From Smittia aterrima (Eukaryota > Arthropoda > Insecta > Diptera > Chironomidae), in assembly GCA_033063855.1 (NCBI GenBank), contig CP093829.1:382243-446242 (forward strand): a stretch of 64,000 nucleotides of DNA. Reading direction: 5' to 3'. A model generated the notes under the pieces. That model was given only the letters and a program-made list of their open reading frames with translations, did not search any database and was not told the DNA's origin. The translations under genes and the position numbers were made by a program. Numbering within the stretch: position 1 is the first letter of the stretch; every line of letters begins with the position of its first letter. This document shows, piece after piece, positions 47,953 through 58,760 of the stretch.

Positions 47953-49306
47953 ATGGAAAACGTTTACACTTCAGTGAAACCATTTTACAATCTCTGTAAA
48001 GTTCTCGGAGTTTTTCCTAAATCTTTTGAAGGTTTTGTGATTAAAGGAAATTTAAAAACGAAATGGTTCGATCTAGTGATCTCGACATTTTTCCTTTTAT
48101 TGGGACTTACTCTTATTTTGTTGAATATTTTAATTGAAGACTTGCCATCAAGCACCTCTCCGATGCTTGCTAAGATTTGGAACTTGCAAATATTGATATC
48201 AGGCAGTCTCCTTACAATCTGTTTCATTTATCAAACAGCGAAAAGCAATTCAATTGTAAAATTTTTATCAGTGGTTCATCAGTTTGATCAGAAGGTGAGG
48301 AAAGTGTTTCTTTTCTAGAGTTTCGTATTTGTTAAAAAAACTGACATGCAATTTGTGACTATTAATAAACGTTTTCGTGACCATTGCAGGCGATACATTT
48401 GGATTTGTTGATTGATTTCAAGAAAAGCCACAACTTCAACAGAAATATTTCATTGATTGTTGTCACTGGATCTTTAGTTCCGACAATTATTATGCCGACG
48501 ATCACCTGGTATTACGGACTTGAACTGAAATATGTTATGATGCCTGCAAGCATTTACCAACTTTTGATGAATTCTTTCTTCTCTGCACAATTTGCAATGG
48601 CTGCAAATATAATCAGAGACAGAATTAAAATGTTGAATGATTACTTGGAACGGTTGTTAAAATTAGTTTCACATTTAAATACAACTAAAGCTTATTCCTT
48701 CTTTTAGTTTCATTGATCAAAAACAAACTGCTGACAACCAAATTAGAATTGTTCGGACAAAACACTTCAATATAAAACTTTTCACGGAGCTTTACAATGA
48801 AATCTGCGATGTCATCGAAGTTACCAATTCGAACTTCACATTCCAAATCGTTATTGTCATAATAAATTTTGTGCTGATCGATATATTTGGATTCTACGGA
48901 TTTATGCAAGAGCTTATGTTGAGTTACAATAGATTAATGCTTGTCGTATTTGGCAGCTGCATTTTTATCTCAATTCAGTACGTGATCAAATCTTTGATAG
49001 CACATTACGGAAGCAGAACAACAATTGAAGCAGAGAGATCTCTCGTTCTTGTTATAAAATTGACATCAAAAGCAAATCGAGAAGATAAAGTAGATCTGAA
49101 TTATTTGTTGACGCAAATGCGATGCCGCAACAAAAAATTTCAAAACGATTTCTTTGTCATCGACTGGAAGTTGATCTTAACTGTAAGTTTTCATTAAAAT
49201 AAATTTATATGTTTAACAAATTTAATTTCAGATTACTTCAGTGATGGTCACGTATCTCATCATAACTTCACAGTTTGACTTGGCCGAAAGAAATTGTTCG
49301 GCTTGA
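47953..49306 (+). CDS. Gustatory receptor GR7
   Basis: Exons 47953-48294, 48390-48652, 48708-49182 and 49232-49306 give 384 residues. It is the most diverged of the seven close copies: KSHNFNRNISLIVVTGSLVP in exon 2, SYNRLMLVVFGSCIFIS in exon 3, and ITSVMVT instead of ITSAMVT in exon 4. Tail FDLAERNCSA. Its upstream region lacks the CAGGCGATG block seen before GR2, GR4, GR5 and GR6, perhaps because the foldback element inserted nearby. Confidence 0.85.
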
Positions 49307-49525
49307 AATTAATTGACAATTTCACCTGAATTATTTATTGCATTAATTAGTTCTGCTGGGATCACTTTTTGTTTCGTTTCGCAATGACTTTAAAAAAGTA
49401 TTTTGTAGTCTGACTAACCCTAGAGAAATAATCTTGTTTGATCAACGAAATTATTTGTTCTCAATTAGAGTAATTAAAAAAGCTTCAAGTGCTTTTAGTT
49501 GAAACTCAATATTCTAAGGGACAAC

Positions 49526-50807
49526 ATGGAAAATATTTTCTTCGCGTTTACTCCAATTTATTATTTCGCGAAGTTTCTCGGTCTCTTCCCGATGTCACTG
49601 GATGAGCAAGTTCGATTCAAAACAAGATGGATTGATATTGCTGCTTCTTGTGTAGCCATTTCAGTTTCCTTATTTCTTCTCGTAGTCAATTTCATATTTT
49701 ATAACAATCCGCCAACAGCTTCGGAAGTTCTTTCTCGAGTTTCGGGAATGTCGTCCGCCTTTAGTTCAACCGTGATCTCCGCCATGTTTTTCTATCAAAT
49801 TAGCAGACGCCATGCAATCGCAAACTTCGTGCAAACCATCGATAAATTTGATAAAAAGGTAAACAAAGTTAGAAAGTACTCTCAGGTTAATTGTTTCATT
49901 TCCAGATCGCAACTTTACGACTTTTCCTGAACTTTAAGCAACATAAACGATTTGCTTCGTTGTTTTGTCTCCCAGTTTGCACATTCATGTTATTTGGAAT
50001 CGTAATGAGCGCATTTTCTTTATATTTTGGTATCGGCGATCGAGTCTCGCTCCTGCCTACAGCGATTTTACAGCTTTCGGTGAATTATTTCTACATTTCG
50101 CAATTTTGTTGCGCAGCTTTGGTGCTTCGAGAAAGGTTTAAGCTTCTCAATGGACACATTCAAAGGTTCGTTTCAATAATAAATTAAAGATTTCTTTTGA
50201 TCAAAAGTTTCTCAGCTTTTCAGTTAACAAAATATCTTCAAACTCTCGAAAGCTCGAAAAGTTCAACTCAAAATTTTTCTCAGAGCTTTACAATGATTTG
50301 TGCGATTTAATCGAGGTAGTGAATAATACGTTTACTTTCCAACTTGTCATGGCCGTCGCATTAATTCTAATCTCGAATATTTTTGGATCTTATGGAATTT
50401 GGAGAGAATATACGTCGAAGATAAACGTTTATTCTTTTATAATCGGCATGAGTGTAATCTGGATCTTCATCCACTACTTGATGAAGTCCTTGTTGGCTTA
50501 TTGCGGTTCAAGCTCAACTGCTGAAGCTGAAAAATCAATTGTGCTATTAATAAGGTTCATCGAAAGCATCGAATATGATGATTTGATGAGAGCAGAGTTG
50601 CACAATCTTCTGAAAAGGATGAAATGTCGTCACAAAAAGTTTGAAAATATTTTTTTCACAATCGATTGGAGTTTGGTCATGGCAGTAAGTAATGAATGAG
50701 CCATTTAAATTAATGAAGATTACATTGTCCTTCGTTTTCAGGTTACATCGACATCACTGACTTATCTGATCATTACAACACAGTTTGACAACAATGTAAA
50801 TATTTAA
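49526..50807 (+). CDS. Gustatory receptor GR8 (diverged)
   Basis: Exons 49526-49858, 49906-50165, 50216-50684 and 50742-50807 give 375 residues. Intron positions match GR1-GR7, but the sequence is well diverged and exon 1 is nine bases shorter. MENIFFAF...AKFLGLFPMS keeps the family's N-terminal pattern, and the last exon encodes TYLIITTQFD. Exon 3 keeps ELYNDLCDLIEVVNNTFTFQ. The acceptor of exon 3 could be either of two AGs at 50215 and 50223; the first keeps phase with the paralogues. Confidence 0.82.
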
Positions 50808-50911
50808 TGAACTTTCCAAAATCAAATGTTGAAATGTCAAAATATATTAAATGAAAAACATTGATTCACAAAGAGTTCGGTTAATTTATCTTCGAGTTTT
50901 AAGCAGTGAAC

Positions 50912-52232
50912 ATGGAAAATATTTTCTCATCAGCCAAAACGTTTTTATCGCTTGCGAAAGTTTTCGGAATTTTTCCGATGTCATTTGTTGGTCCGCCAAG
51001 GGAAGGTGTCTTACGATTTAAGAGATGCAATTTGATTTTTTCTTTCGGCATGATGGCAATTTTGATTTCAATGATTCTCGTTCACATTTTACTTTCAATG
51101 TTTGGCGCGAGGAAATCGGTATTAATTAATGATGCTTGGAGCGTTATGAGACACAGCGAATTCTCTTCTTATATCTTCCTCATTTTCTATCAACTTCGAA
51201 AGCGTGAAAATATTGTGAAGTTCCTGAAGAAAATCGAACAAGTCGATGAAGAGGTAAAATTGTTTCGAAGGCTTCAGAATTTTTTTTAATTCAAAATTTT
51301 CAGGCTCTTGAACTGAAATTCATTGCAAACTCTCAAACCAATCAAAAAGTTCTTCAGAGATTCATCGTCGCTCTTATCGTCTTTGCCTTCTTGATGATGG
51401 CGGTGACGCCAATAATAATTTATCTGAAAGGTTTTCCAATCCGAACGATCTGTGTTTCTACTTTGAGCAGCTTTCTTTTGGTGCTTTGGAAATTTTTGTT
51501 TTTAGTCCAATTCTTTTTGTCGTCATTCTATCTTCGAATCAGATTCGAAATTTTAAACGAGAGCATCAAAAGATGGATTGCTGGGAAGGACGTGAAAGTT
51601 TTCTTGAGCAACGATCTAAATTATTCAAGCATCGGAAGTGTTCATGAAAAGTTATGCGAAGGAATTAAAATTATCAATGAAAGTTTCACTTTTCATTTCA
51701 TTTTGATTTTTGGATTAATTTCGGTAAGAAAGTTTCATCTAGAATTGAAAAGTTTTCTAAAATATTTATTTTCGTTGAAGCTCATGAATATTTTTTCCGC
51801 TTATGCAATCATCTTTGACAGCATAAACTCATTAGCATCAGCTCGAGAGGTGGTCAACTCCAAACGATTTGTCATTTCCTTGAATACGATTGACTTGATC
51901 CTACGATATTGCTATATCGTGGCAGTGGCATATGTTGGAAGCAGTTTAACGAAATCCGCTAAAGATACTCCGAAAATCATTTGTCAAGCAATGAATACAT
52001 CGCATTTGAATGCTTATCAAAAAATCGATTTGATATCACTCGTGTCGCAAATCAGATCAAGAAACGTTGACGTTAAAAACGAATTATTCTCAATTAATTG
52101 GAATGCTTTGACCAAAGTGAGCAACTTAATCAGTACTTAAACTTATTGTACAAACTATTTTGACAGATTACATCAGCGATTGTCACGTACTTGGTCATAA
52201 CTTGTCAGTTTGATAAATTGAGAACTAATTAA
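50912..52232 (+). CDS. Gustatory receptor GR9 (second subgroup)
   Basis: Exons 50912-51253, 51304-51723, 51781-52116 and 52167-52232 give 387 residues. The intron that splits exons 2 and 3 in GR1-GR8 is absent; instead an intron (51724-51780) interrupts the later FHFILIFGLIS segment. The start is ATG 50912; the frame's earlier GTG codon was ignored. Helix-7 signature TYLVITCQF. Exon 3 is 30 nt longer than in GR10, adding residues around NSLASAREVVNS. Confidence 0.82.
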
Positions 52233-52307
52233 TTGGAAAGTGATGACATTTGTGAAAGTTTGATTCAGCTTTGTTTCCAATTTATCTTCGAGTTTAAAAG
52301 AGTGAAC

Positions 52308-53595
52308 ATGGAAAATATTTTCACCTCAGCAAAACCTTTTTTATCCGTGGCTAAAATTCTTGGGGCATTTCCCATGTCGTTTGAGGGTCCACCAAGAAAA
52401 GGTTTCTTAAGAACAAAGTGGAGCAACTTGATTCCTTGGTTTTGTATGACAGCGAGTCTCATTTATTTGGTGGTCGCTCACATTTTCTTTACATCTTACG
52501 AAGTCTTGGATACAATATTGATTAGTAGTGCTTGGAGCTTCGCGAGGTACAGCGAATTTTCCTCATACCTCTTTCTTCACTTTTATCAACTTCAAAAACG
52601 TGGAAATATTGTAAAGCTCCTCAACCATATCCAACGAGTCGATGACGAGGTGAGAACTTTTCTTTAAATCGAAAAAAATCTAAAATAAAAGTTTCCAGGC
52701 CAGATCTTTGAAGGTTGTTGTGAACTCGCAAACACATCGAATTTTCCTTTTGAGATCGACAATCGCATTTATCATCTTCACTTTTCTGAACATAGCGATT
52801 ACGCCAATAATGATTTCTATAAAAGGATTTCCGTGGGGCATAATCGCTATCACAACTTTTAGTGGCTTGGTTCTAAGTATTTTGAAATTTCTATTCTTCG
52901 TTCAATTTTTTTTGACGTCGTTTTGTCTTCGAAAGCGATTTGAAGTTTTAAATGAGAACATCAAGCGTTCAATGACTGTGAGAAATACAAAGTTTTTTGA
53001 GAGCAGCGACATAAATTGTTCAGTTGTCGGAAGGATCCATCAAACTTTATGCGAAGGAATCGAAATTGTCAACAAAACTTTTACATTTCATTTCATCTTG
53101 ATCTTTGGAAATATTTTGGTGAGAAACTTCTTTCAGATTATTCTGTCTTTGTTTTAAAAGTTAATACTTAAAGCTCACGAGTGTCCTTGCTGCTTATGGA
53201 ATCATCTACGATAGCATGAGGTCGCACAGTTTAAGAACTTATCTGAATGTTTTGGACCTGGCTCTTCGTTATTTTTACCTCGTTGCGGTGGCTTATGTTG
53301 GAACGAGTTTGACTAAAACTGCTGAAGAAACGCCAAAGTTTATAGCACAAGGAATGAACGCATCTCATTTAAATGTCAATCAGAAAATCGATTTTCTATC
53401 TCTTGCGTCGCAGATCAAGTCGAGGAACGTCAATATTCAAAATGAAATCTTCACGATCAATTTTAATGCTTTGACAACTGTGAGAACTCAATTGAAACGC
53501 TTGACTTATTTCTAAAACTGTTTTTCTAGATAACATCAACGATAGTCACGTACTTGGTCATTATTTGTCAGTTCGGTTCATCATCCGCTTCTTGA
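52308..53595 (+). CDS. Gustatory receptor GR10 (second subgroup)
   Basis: Exons 52308-52649, 52699-53118, 53174-53479 and 53530-53595 give 377 residues. Close to GR9: it shares the N-terminal pattern SAKPFL..AK.LG.FPMSF.GPPR and AYVGTSLTKTAEETPK in exon 3. The intron before exon 3 ends ACTTAAAG with almost no pyrimidine tract, yet phase and alignment demand it. Ends TYLVIICQF plus a short serine-rich tail (GSSSAS). Confidence 0.82.
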
Positions 53596-53771
53596 ATGAC
53601 AAAACTGACATTTTCGTCTAAATTAATCAAACAAATTTCCTCATCAAATCGATTAAGTGTGATGGAACTTCAACTTTCATTATCAGCATGACTACTCAAC
53701 TAATCACGAAATTATCAGACAGTTCAATCTAATTTTTGATACAATTACATTCTGGACTCATAACGTGAAAG

Positions 53772-55072
53772 ATGGAAAACATTTTTACTGCATTCAAGCC
53801 ATTTCAAGTATTTTCTAAGCTCCTTGGATTCTTTCCAATGACTTTTGAGGGACCTGCACGAGAAGGAATTTTGAAAACTAGCAATATTGAGTATATTACA
53901 ACTTTTTCTACTGTTGTAACTTTGATCTTCATGTTGTGTGGCCGTCCATCAATGAAATCAACATCAGGAGCGAACTCAAACATTTTGGGTAGTGCTTGGG
54001 ACGCTGCTATGACAATTGAGTATTCATTGTTGTTGTATCTGACTTTTTATCAAGTTTGGAAGCGAGAGAATATCATAAAGTTTCTGAACTTGATTCAACG
54101 AACTGACGAAGAGGTAAAGTATCTTGAATAAATTTACATTAAAACAAATTTAGTTTTGTTTTCAACTTTAGGCTAAAGCTCTTGGAATCGAGATGGATCA
54201 CAAATCACAAAGAAAATTTGTTGTCATCGTAATCGCAATCGCTATCGTAATAAGTTTTTTGCTTTCCGCAACATCACCAATCATCTATTTAGTCAATAAG
54301 CCGATGAATATCGCAATACTATTCGACGCTTTCAGTTACTCAGTTATCAACATTGCAAGGCTTTTCTTCGTGATTCAAATAACATTTGTCTGTGCTGCTC
54401 TTCGAGTTCGGTTCAAAGCTTTAAACGAGACCATCAAAAATTCTATTTCAATCGAAACTATTCAAGTTGTGAGAACGAAAAACTTTCCAACTTACAAGTT
54501 TCTGAAAATTTACCACATTTTGTGCGATGGAATTGACATGGCAAACGAAACTTTTACTCATCAAATTCTGTTTTTGATGATTATTGTTTTGGTAAGAATA
54601 CAAATTCGTTTGAATTTTTAATTCATCGATCTCAATTAGCTCTCTTCAACTTTCGCTGCATATGGAGTCGTTAACGAATTCTTGCGACCGACAAGTCTTG
54701 CTGTCGAAATTATTGGCTTGAACTTTATGGGATTTCTCTTTGCATATTTGTCGTTAACTACGATCTCTTATGCAGGAAGTTCTATGACCGATGAAGCTGA
54801 ACTCATGGCGTGCATCATCTGTAAATGTACCAACGAATTACTTTTGAGAGATTCTGAAAAACTCGATTTCATTTACTCGATGATTCATTTGAAAGGGAGA
54901 AACATTAATTTGGAAAATCATTTGTTCGTCATCAATTGGAAAACCTTATTAGCAGTAAGTGATGGTTTATCGAGTAAATTGTTTGATATATTAATCTATT
55001 TTCTCTGATTAGACTTCATCAGCGATTGTGACTTACTTGCTCATCACTTGTCAGTTTGAATCGTCAACATAA
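53772..55072 (+). CDS. Gustatory receptor GR11 (second subgroup)
   Basis: Exons 53772-54113, 54172-54591, 54640-54954 and 55013-55072 give 378 residues. It has the GR9/GR10 intron layout and the same exon 1 and 2 lengths (342 and 420 nt) but is the most diverged of the three. Motifs: MENIFTAFKPF, SYAGSSMTDEAEL, and TYLLITCQF at the end. It is the last receptor of the array and is followed within 153 bp by the convergent aminopeptidase gene. Confidence 0.82.
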
Positions 55073-55224
55073 AAGCTTTTTCATCAATTTGTCGTTATTC
55101 GTATCGGAAGCACTTGAATAGAACGTGAAAAGTGTTGAATAGCCTCGACTATTGTTCACATCGTGCGAAGAATTTAAAACAATTGGAAATAAATTTACTC
55201 AAATAATTTTATTGAATTGAAAAA

Positions 55225-58200
55225 TCACTGATGAAGCCAATCTCCGATAGGTTTCTGGTTCCTTTCGAGCCATTTGATGTTGTTCTCGACTGTTTCAAGT
55301 GCTTGAATTCGAGCGTTGGCTCCAGCTCCGGCATTCGGGAAGTCTTCGAAGAATCTTTTTATTTCGTTGAGCTTTGATGTTGTAGTAAATCGCGAAGTAA
55401 TTGTTGGAATCATGCGACCAAGGTTACGTTCGTTCAAACCGAAACGGTCTGAAATAACTTGCCAGTTGTCGCGAACATAATCCCAAACAAGACCCTCTCC
55501 GTTGCGATTGCCAGAAATTGATCCCATCAATGTAAAGTAATCTTGCTTTCTAACGTAAGTCTCGTCTTTCGATGCGAGATCAATAAGTTTTCTCAAAATC
55601 CATGGTTGATTAATGGCAGCTAATGCACTTTGAAGTTTTGTTTTCTCCGTGGCATCTTGTTCATTTTCAAAAAGTTCGAACATCTTGTTCCATTCATTTT
55701 CAGTTCCAACACTTCTCATGCCATGATAATAAATGAGCGAGCGGAGGTCAGGATTTGGTCTCTCAGTAGCTCGATTCTCATTGTTCATCCATTCAAGGAA
55801 GTATTCACCAACTTTTTTCATGCACTCTGGATGATCCATTGAGCAGGCAAGGTCGAAAATTGTGTTACGATAGAGACTGCGAATGAAAATAATTAGTTTC
55901 TTGTCATTTGTTTTAACGATTGTTCTTACTTGTCTAAGGTTGCTTCAGGATCAACTGTCCAGGAAGTTGCTTTATAAGCGGCATCGACCAAGTTAATGGC
56001 GTATTGTTTGAAGTCGGGATACAATTCAGTGTAGTAAAGCAAGTTGCGGATGGTCTTGATCTTGCTTGAGGCCACATCCCAAGGCACAAAGTGAGCTTCC
56101 TTTTGTAAGTATTTGGTCATTGTCAGTGCAGTATCGTAAGGAACTTGAAGTCCTTCAGCTAAGCTGAAGACATCGTTGAGAAGATGAGCGCGATCAAGTG
56201 CAGACATTGAATCAACATTAGTCTCCAAAGCTGCATTCAAGCTGCTCCACATGCTTGCTTCGTATTTCACTCTATAATAGCCAACTTGATCTTTGTTGAA
56301 CTTAATCCAATCGACTTGGCCGACGGGAACAATGAGTTCGTTCATGTTGTGGTGGAACCAAGCGCGAGCAACATTCTCAGGATCTGCGCTAGTGACGTAA
56401 GTAATCGGAATCGACCATTTGTAGTTAAAATCTGAGACGACAGTTTCTTGACTTTCGCTGTCGGGATCAGTCAGGAAACGTTTTTGTGTCAAACGGAAGG
56501 TTTCGCCGACGCGTTCAACAGAGACAACTGGGTAGCCCTTTTGTCGGATCCAAGTGTTAAGAATTTCGGAGACATCTTCAGGAATCTTTCCTGCCAAGTG
56601 CTTCACAAGATCGTCAGAATCAGCACTCATATACTTATTGGCTTCTAAATATGCACTGACACCATCTTGGAATTCAGCGATTCCAATGAAATCTTCAACC
56701 ATTCGAATAACTGAAGCACCTTTGTTGTAAGTAACTGTGTCAAAAATTTCTGTAATCTGATCAGGAGTTTCAACGCCTACAACAATTGGATGAGATCCGA
56801 GTGTGGCATCAAGATTCAAAATGCTGTGCATTGTATCAATTGTGAATTGATCGTTCATTTTCCATGAAGGCAAAGAAGCGTTAATTCCTTTGAATTCAAT
56901 GTATGAAGCGAAACCTTCATTTAACCATAAGTCGGACCACCACTTCATTGTTACGAGATTTCCAAACCTAATCAAAATGAATTAATTAACGCGTAATCAA
57001 TTATTTCAAGTATTCCTAACTTACCACATGTGAGCGAACTCATGGCCAATGACACCTGCGACTCTTTGTCTGTTTGCTGTCGAGCTAACTGTACTGTCAT
57101 AGAGCAAATTGGTTTCGCGATAAGTGATAAGACCCCAAGTTTCCATTGCTCCACTAAAAATTGAAGAGTTTAGTAATGTTCTTGAAATTTGCTTCAAAAA
57201 ACAAACCTCACGAAATCAGGAATAGCAGCAAGATCAAGTTTTGGCAGTGGATAAGGAACTTTGAAATAGTCGATGTAGTATTGGATGACATCAACGGAAG
57301 TCTTGAGAGCGAAATCCAAATTTTTAGTTTTGCCAGGTGTCGCGAAGCAGCGAAGATCGAAAGGCTCTCCATAGGTTGGTGTAATAGTTTCTTGTATGGA
57401 TTGGAAGTCCGAAACGATGAAAACAGTGAGGTAAGTTGACATTGGCACGCTCTCACGGAAATTCACTAACTTTAATCCTGGCGCGTAATCTACTTCAGGT
57501 CCTTCTTGATCCATATTAGAAAGTGCTACGTATTCGTCGTCAGCAGGTTTTACGAGCGAAATCTTAAACTTTGCTTTCATCGCTGGTTCGTCTTTAAGTT
57601 GAAACAAAAATAAATTATTTGAAGTCCATTACATTCATTTTGAACTTACCGAAACATGGGAAAGCTTGACGAGCAAATGTTGGCTCGAATTTGGAAGTGG
57701 CGATGTATCTAAAGTTCATCAAATAAATGAAGTTTTACGAACAAATTCTTATGACGATGAGAGATTTCCCACAACGCAATGCAATTACCTTGTGCTGTTC
57801 TTCATTTTGTTGAAGTAAGAACTTCCGTAAAATCCAACAATTTTTCCATCCAATCTTCCATCGAAATTCAAATCAATTGTGTAACTACCAGCTGAGAGTT
57901 CCGACTCTGGTTCGACCACAAAGTACTCGTATTTTTCGTATTCAAAGGATTGTTTGATCGCGATTCCTTCAGCTCCGTTGAGCAAGTTTTTGATAAGTTT
58001 GTTTGTTGTGACGTTGAGATACTTTGAGTGCAGAGCAACAAACGGCGTTGGCTCAGTTATATTAAAGTCAATCTTCACATTTCCACTGAAGGTTTTCGTT
58101 TCTAAGTTCGGATTCATGAGTAAGTTGTAAGTAGTCGGCCGAATTGCAGAAGGCAATCGAAACGTTAATTTCTCCGCGATTTTACTCGACATCTTGCCAA

Positions 58201-58760
58201 GGCTCATGTTGAACTGTTTTTTGGACTTCGAATCACTTGTGTCGATTGTGTTTTTATCGGTTTTAATCGCACGGTTAATCAGAGAGATACTTGAAACTTC
58301 AGAGCTTGGTAAGAAAGGTTGTTGCTCGCTTTTTGCTGATAATCCTTTACCAACAACGACTAGCGCACATATCAATAATAAAGCTGTGAAATGAAAAATA
58401 GATCCCTGATGAGAACTTCTTTATATTTTCAATTGGCCGACGATGATTTTGTGGAAAATAAAATGTAAACAACTCGAGGGGAGGAAGGAAGTCAAAATTT
58501 AAATTCTAAATACGTTGAACGTCAAAAATCTTAAAAAGGGATTTTTCTCGTTAATTAAGAGTTTTCCACAAAAAGTTTTAGTATTTAAAGTTGACCCTTG
58601 ACTTACATAAGATGAAGAGGAAAATCACAATTGAAAAGAGAGTTAGAATGACAATTGAAGTATTCCTCCTTCGCGCTATCTCTGTACTGTCTAGCTTCAT
58701 TGTTGATGATGCACTGTATGCGGTGCTCGTTGGACGAATAAAGTTATTTTGACTTGGCAT
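55225..58760 (-). CDS. Aminopeptidase N (M1 family), proximal isoform
   Basis: Minus-strand exons 58760-58607, 58383-57789, 57708-57650, 57591-57207, 57153-57025, 56967-55930 and 55876-55225 give 1003 residues. A type II anchor lies at about residues 33-61 (NTSIVILTLFSIV then SLLLICALVVV across the exon 1-2 join), then the N-terminal beta domain, the catalytic domain and the helical C-terminal domain. Zinc ligands are HEFAH (435-439) and E458 (WLNEGFASY); FDTVTYNKGAS holds the likely catalytic Tyr. The exopeptidase motif usually written GAMEN reads GAMET (399-403). The enzyme should remove N-terminal residues from peptides at a cell surface, typically midgut in insects. No GPI-anchor signal is seen at the C-terminus (GDWLHQ), consistent with N-terminal anchoring. 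The last five exons are probably shared with a distal 5' half. Confidence 0.88.

Noticed and set aside
34160..55072. Classification of the array as odorant receptors
   Set aside because: The helix-7 TY...QF pattern and intron positions near the 3' end fit gustatory receptors (7tm_7) better.
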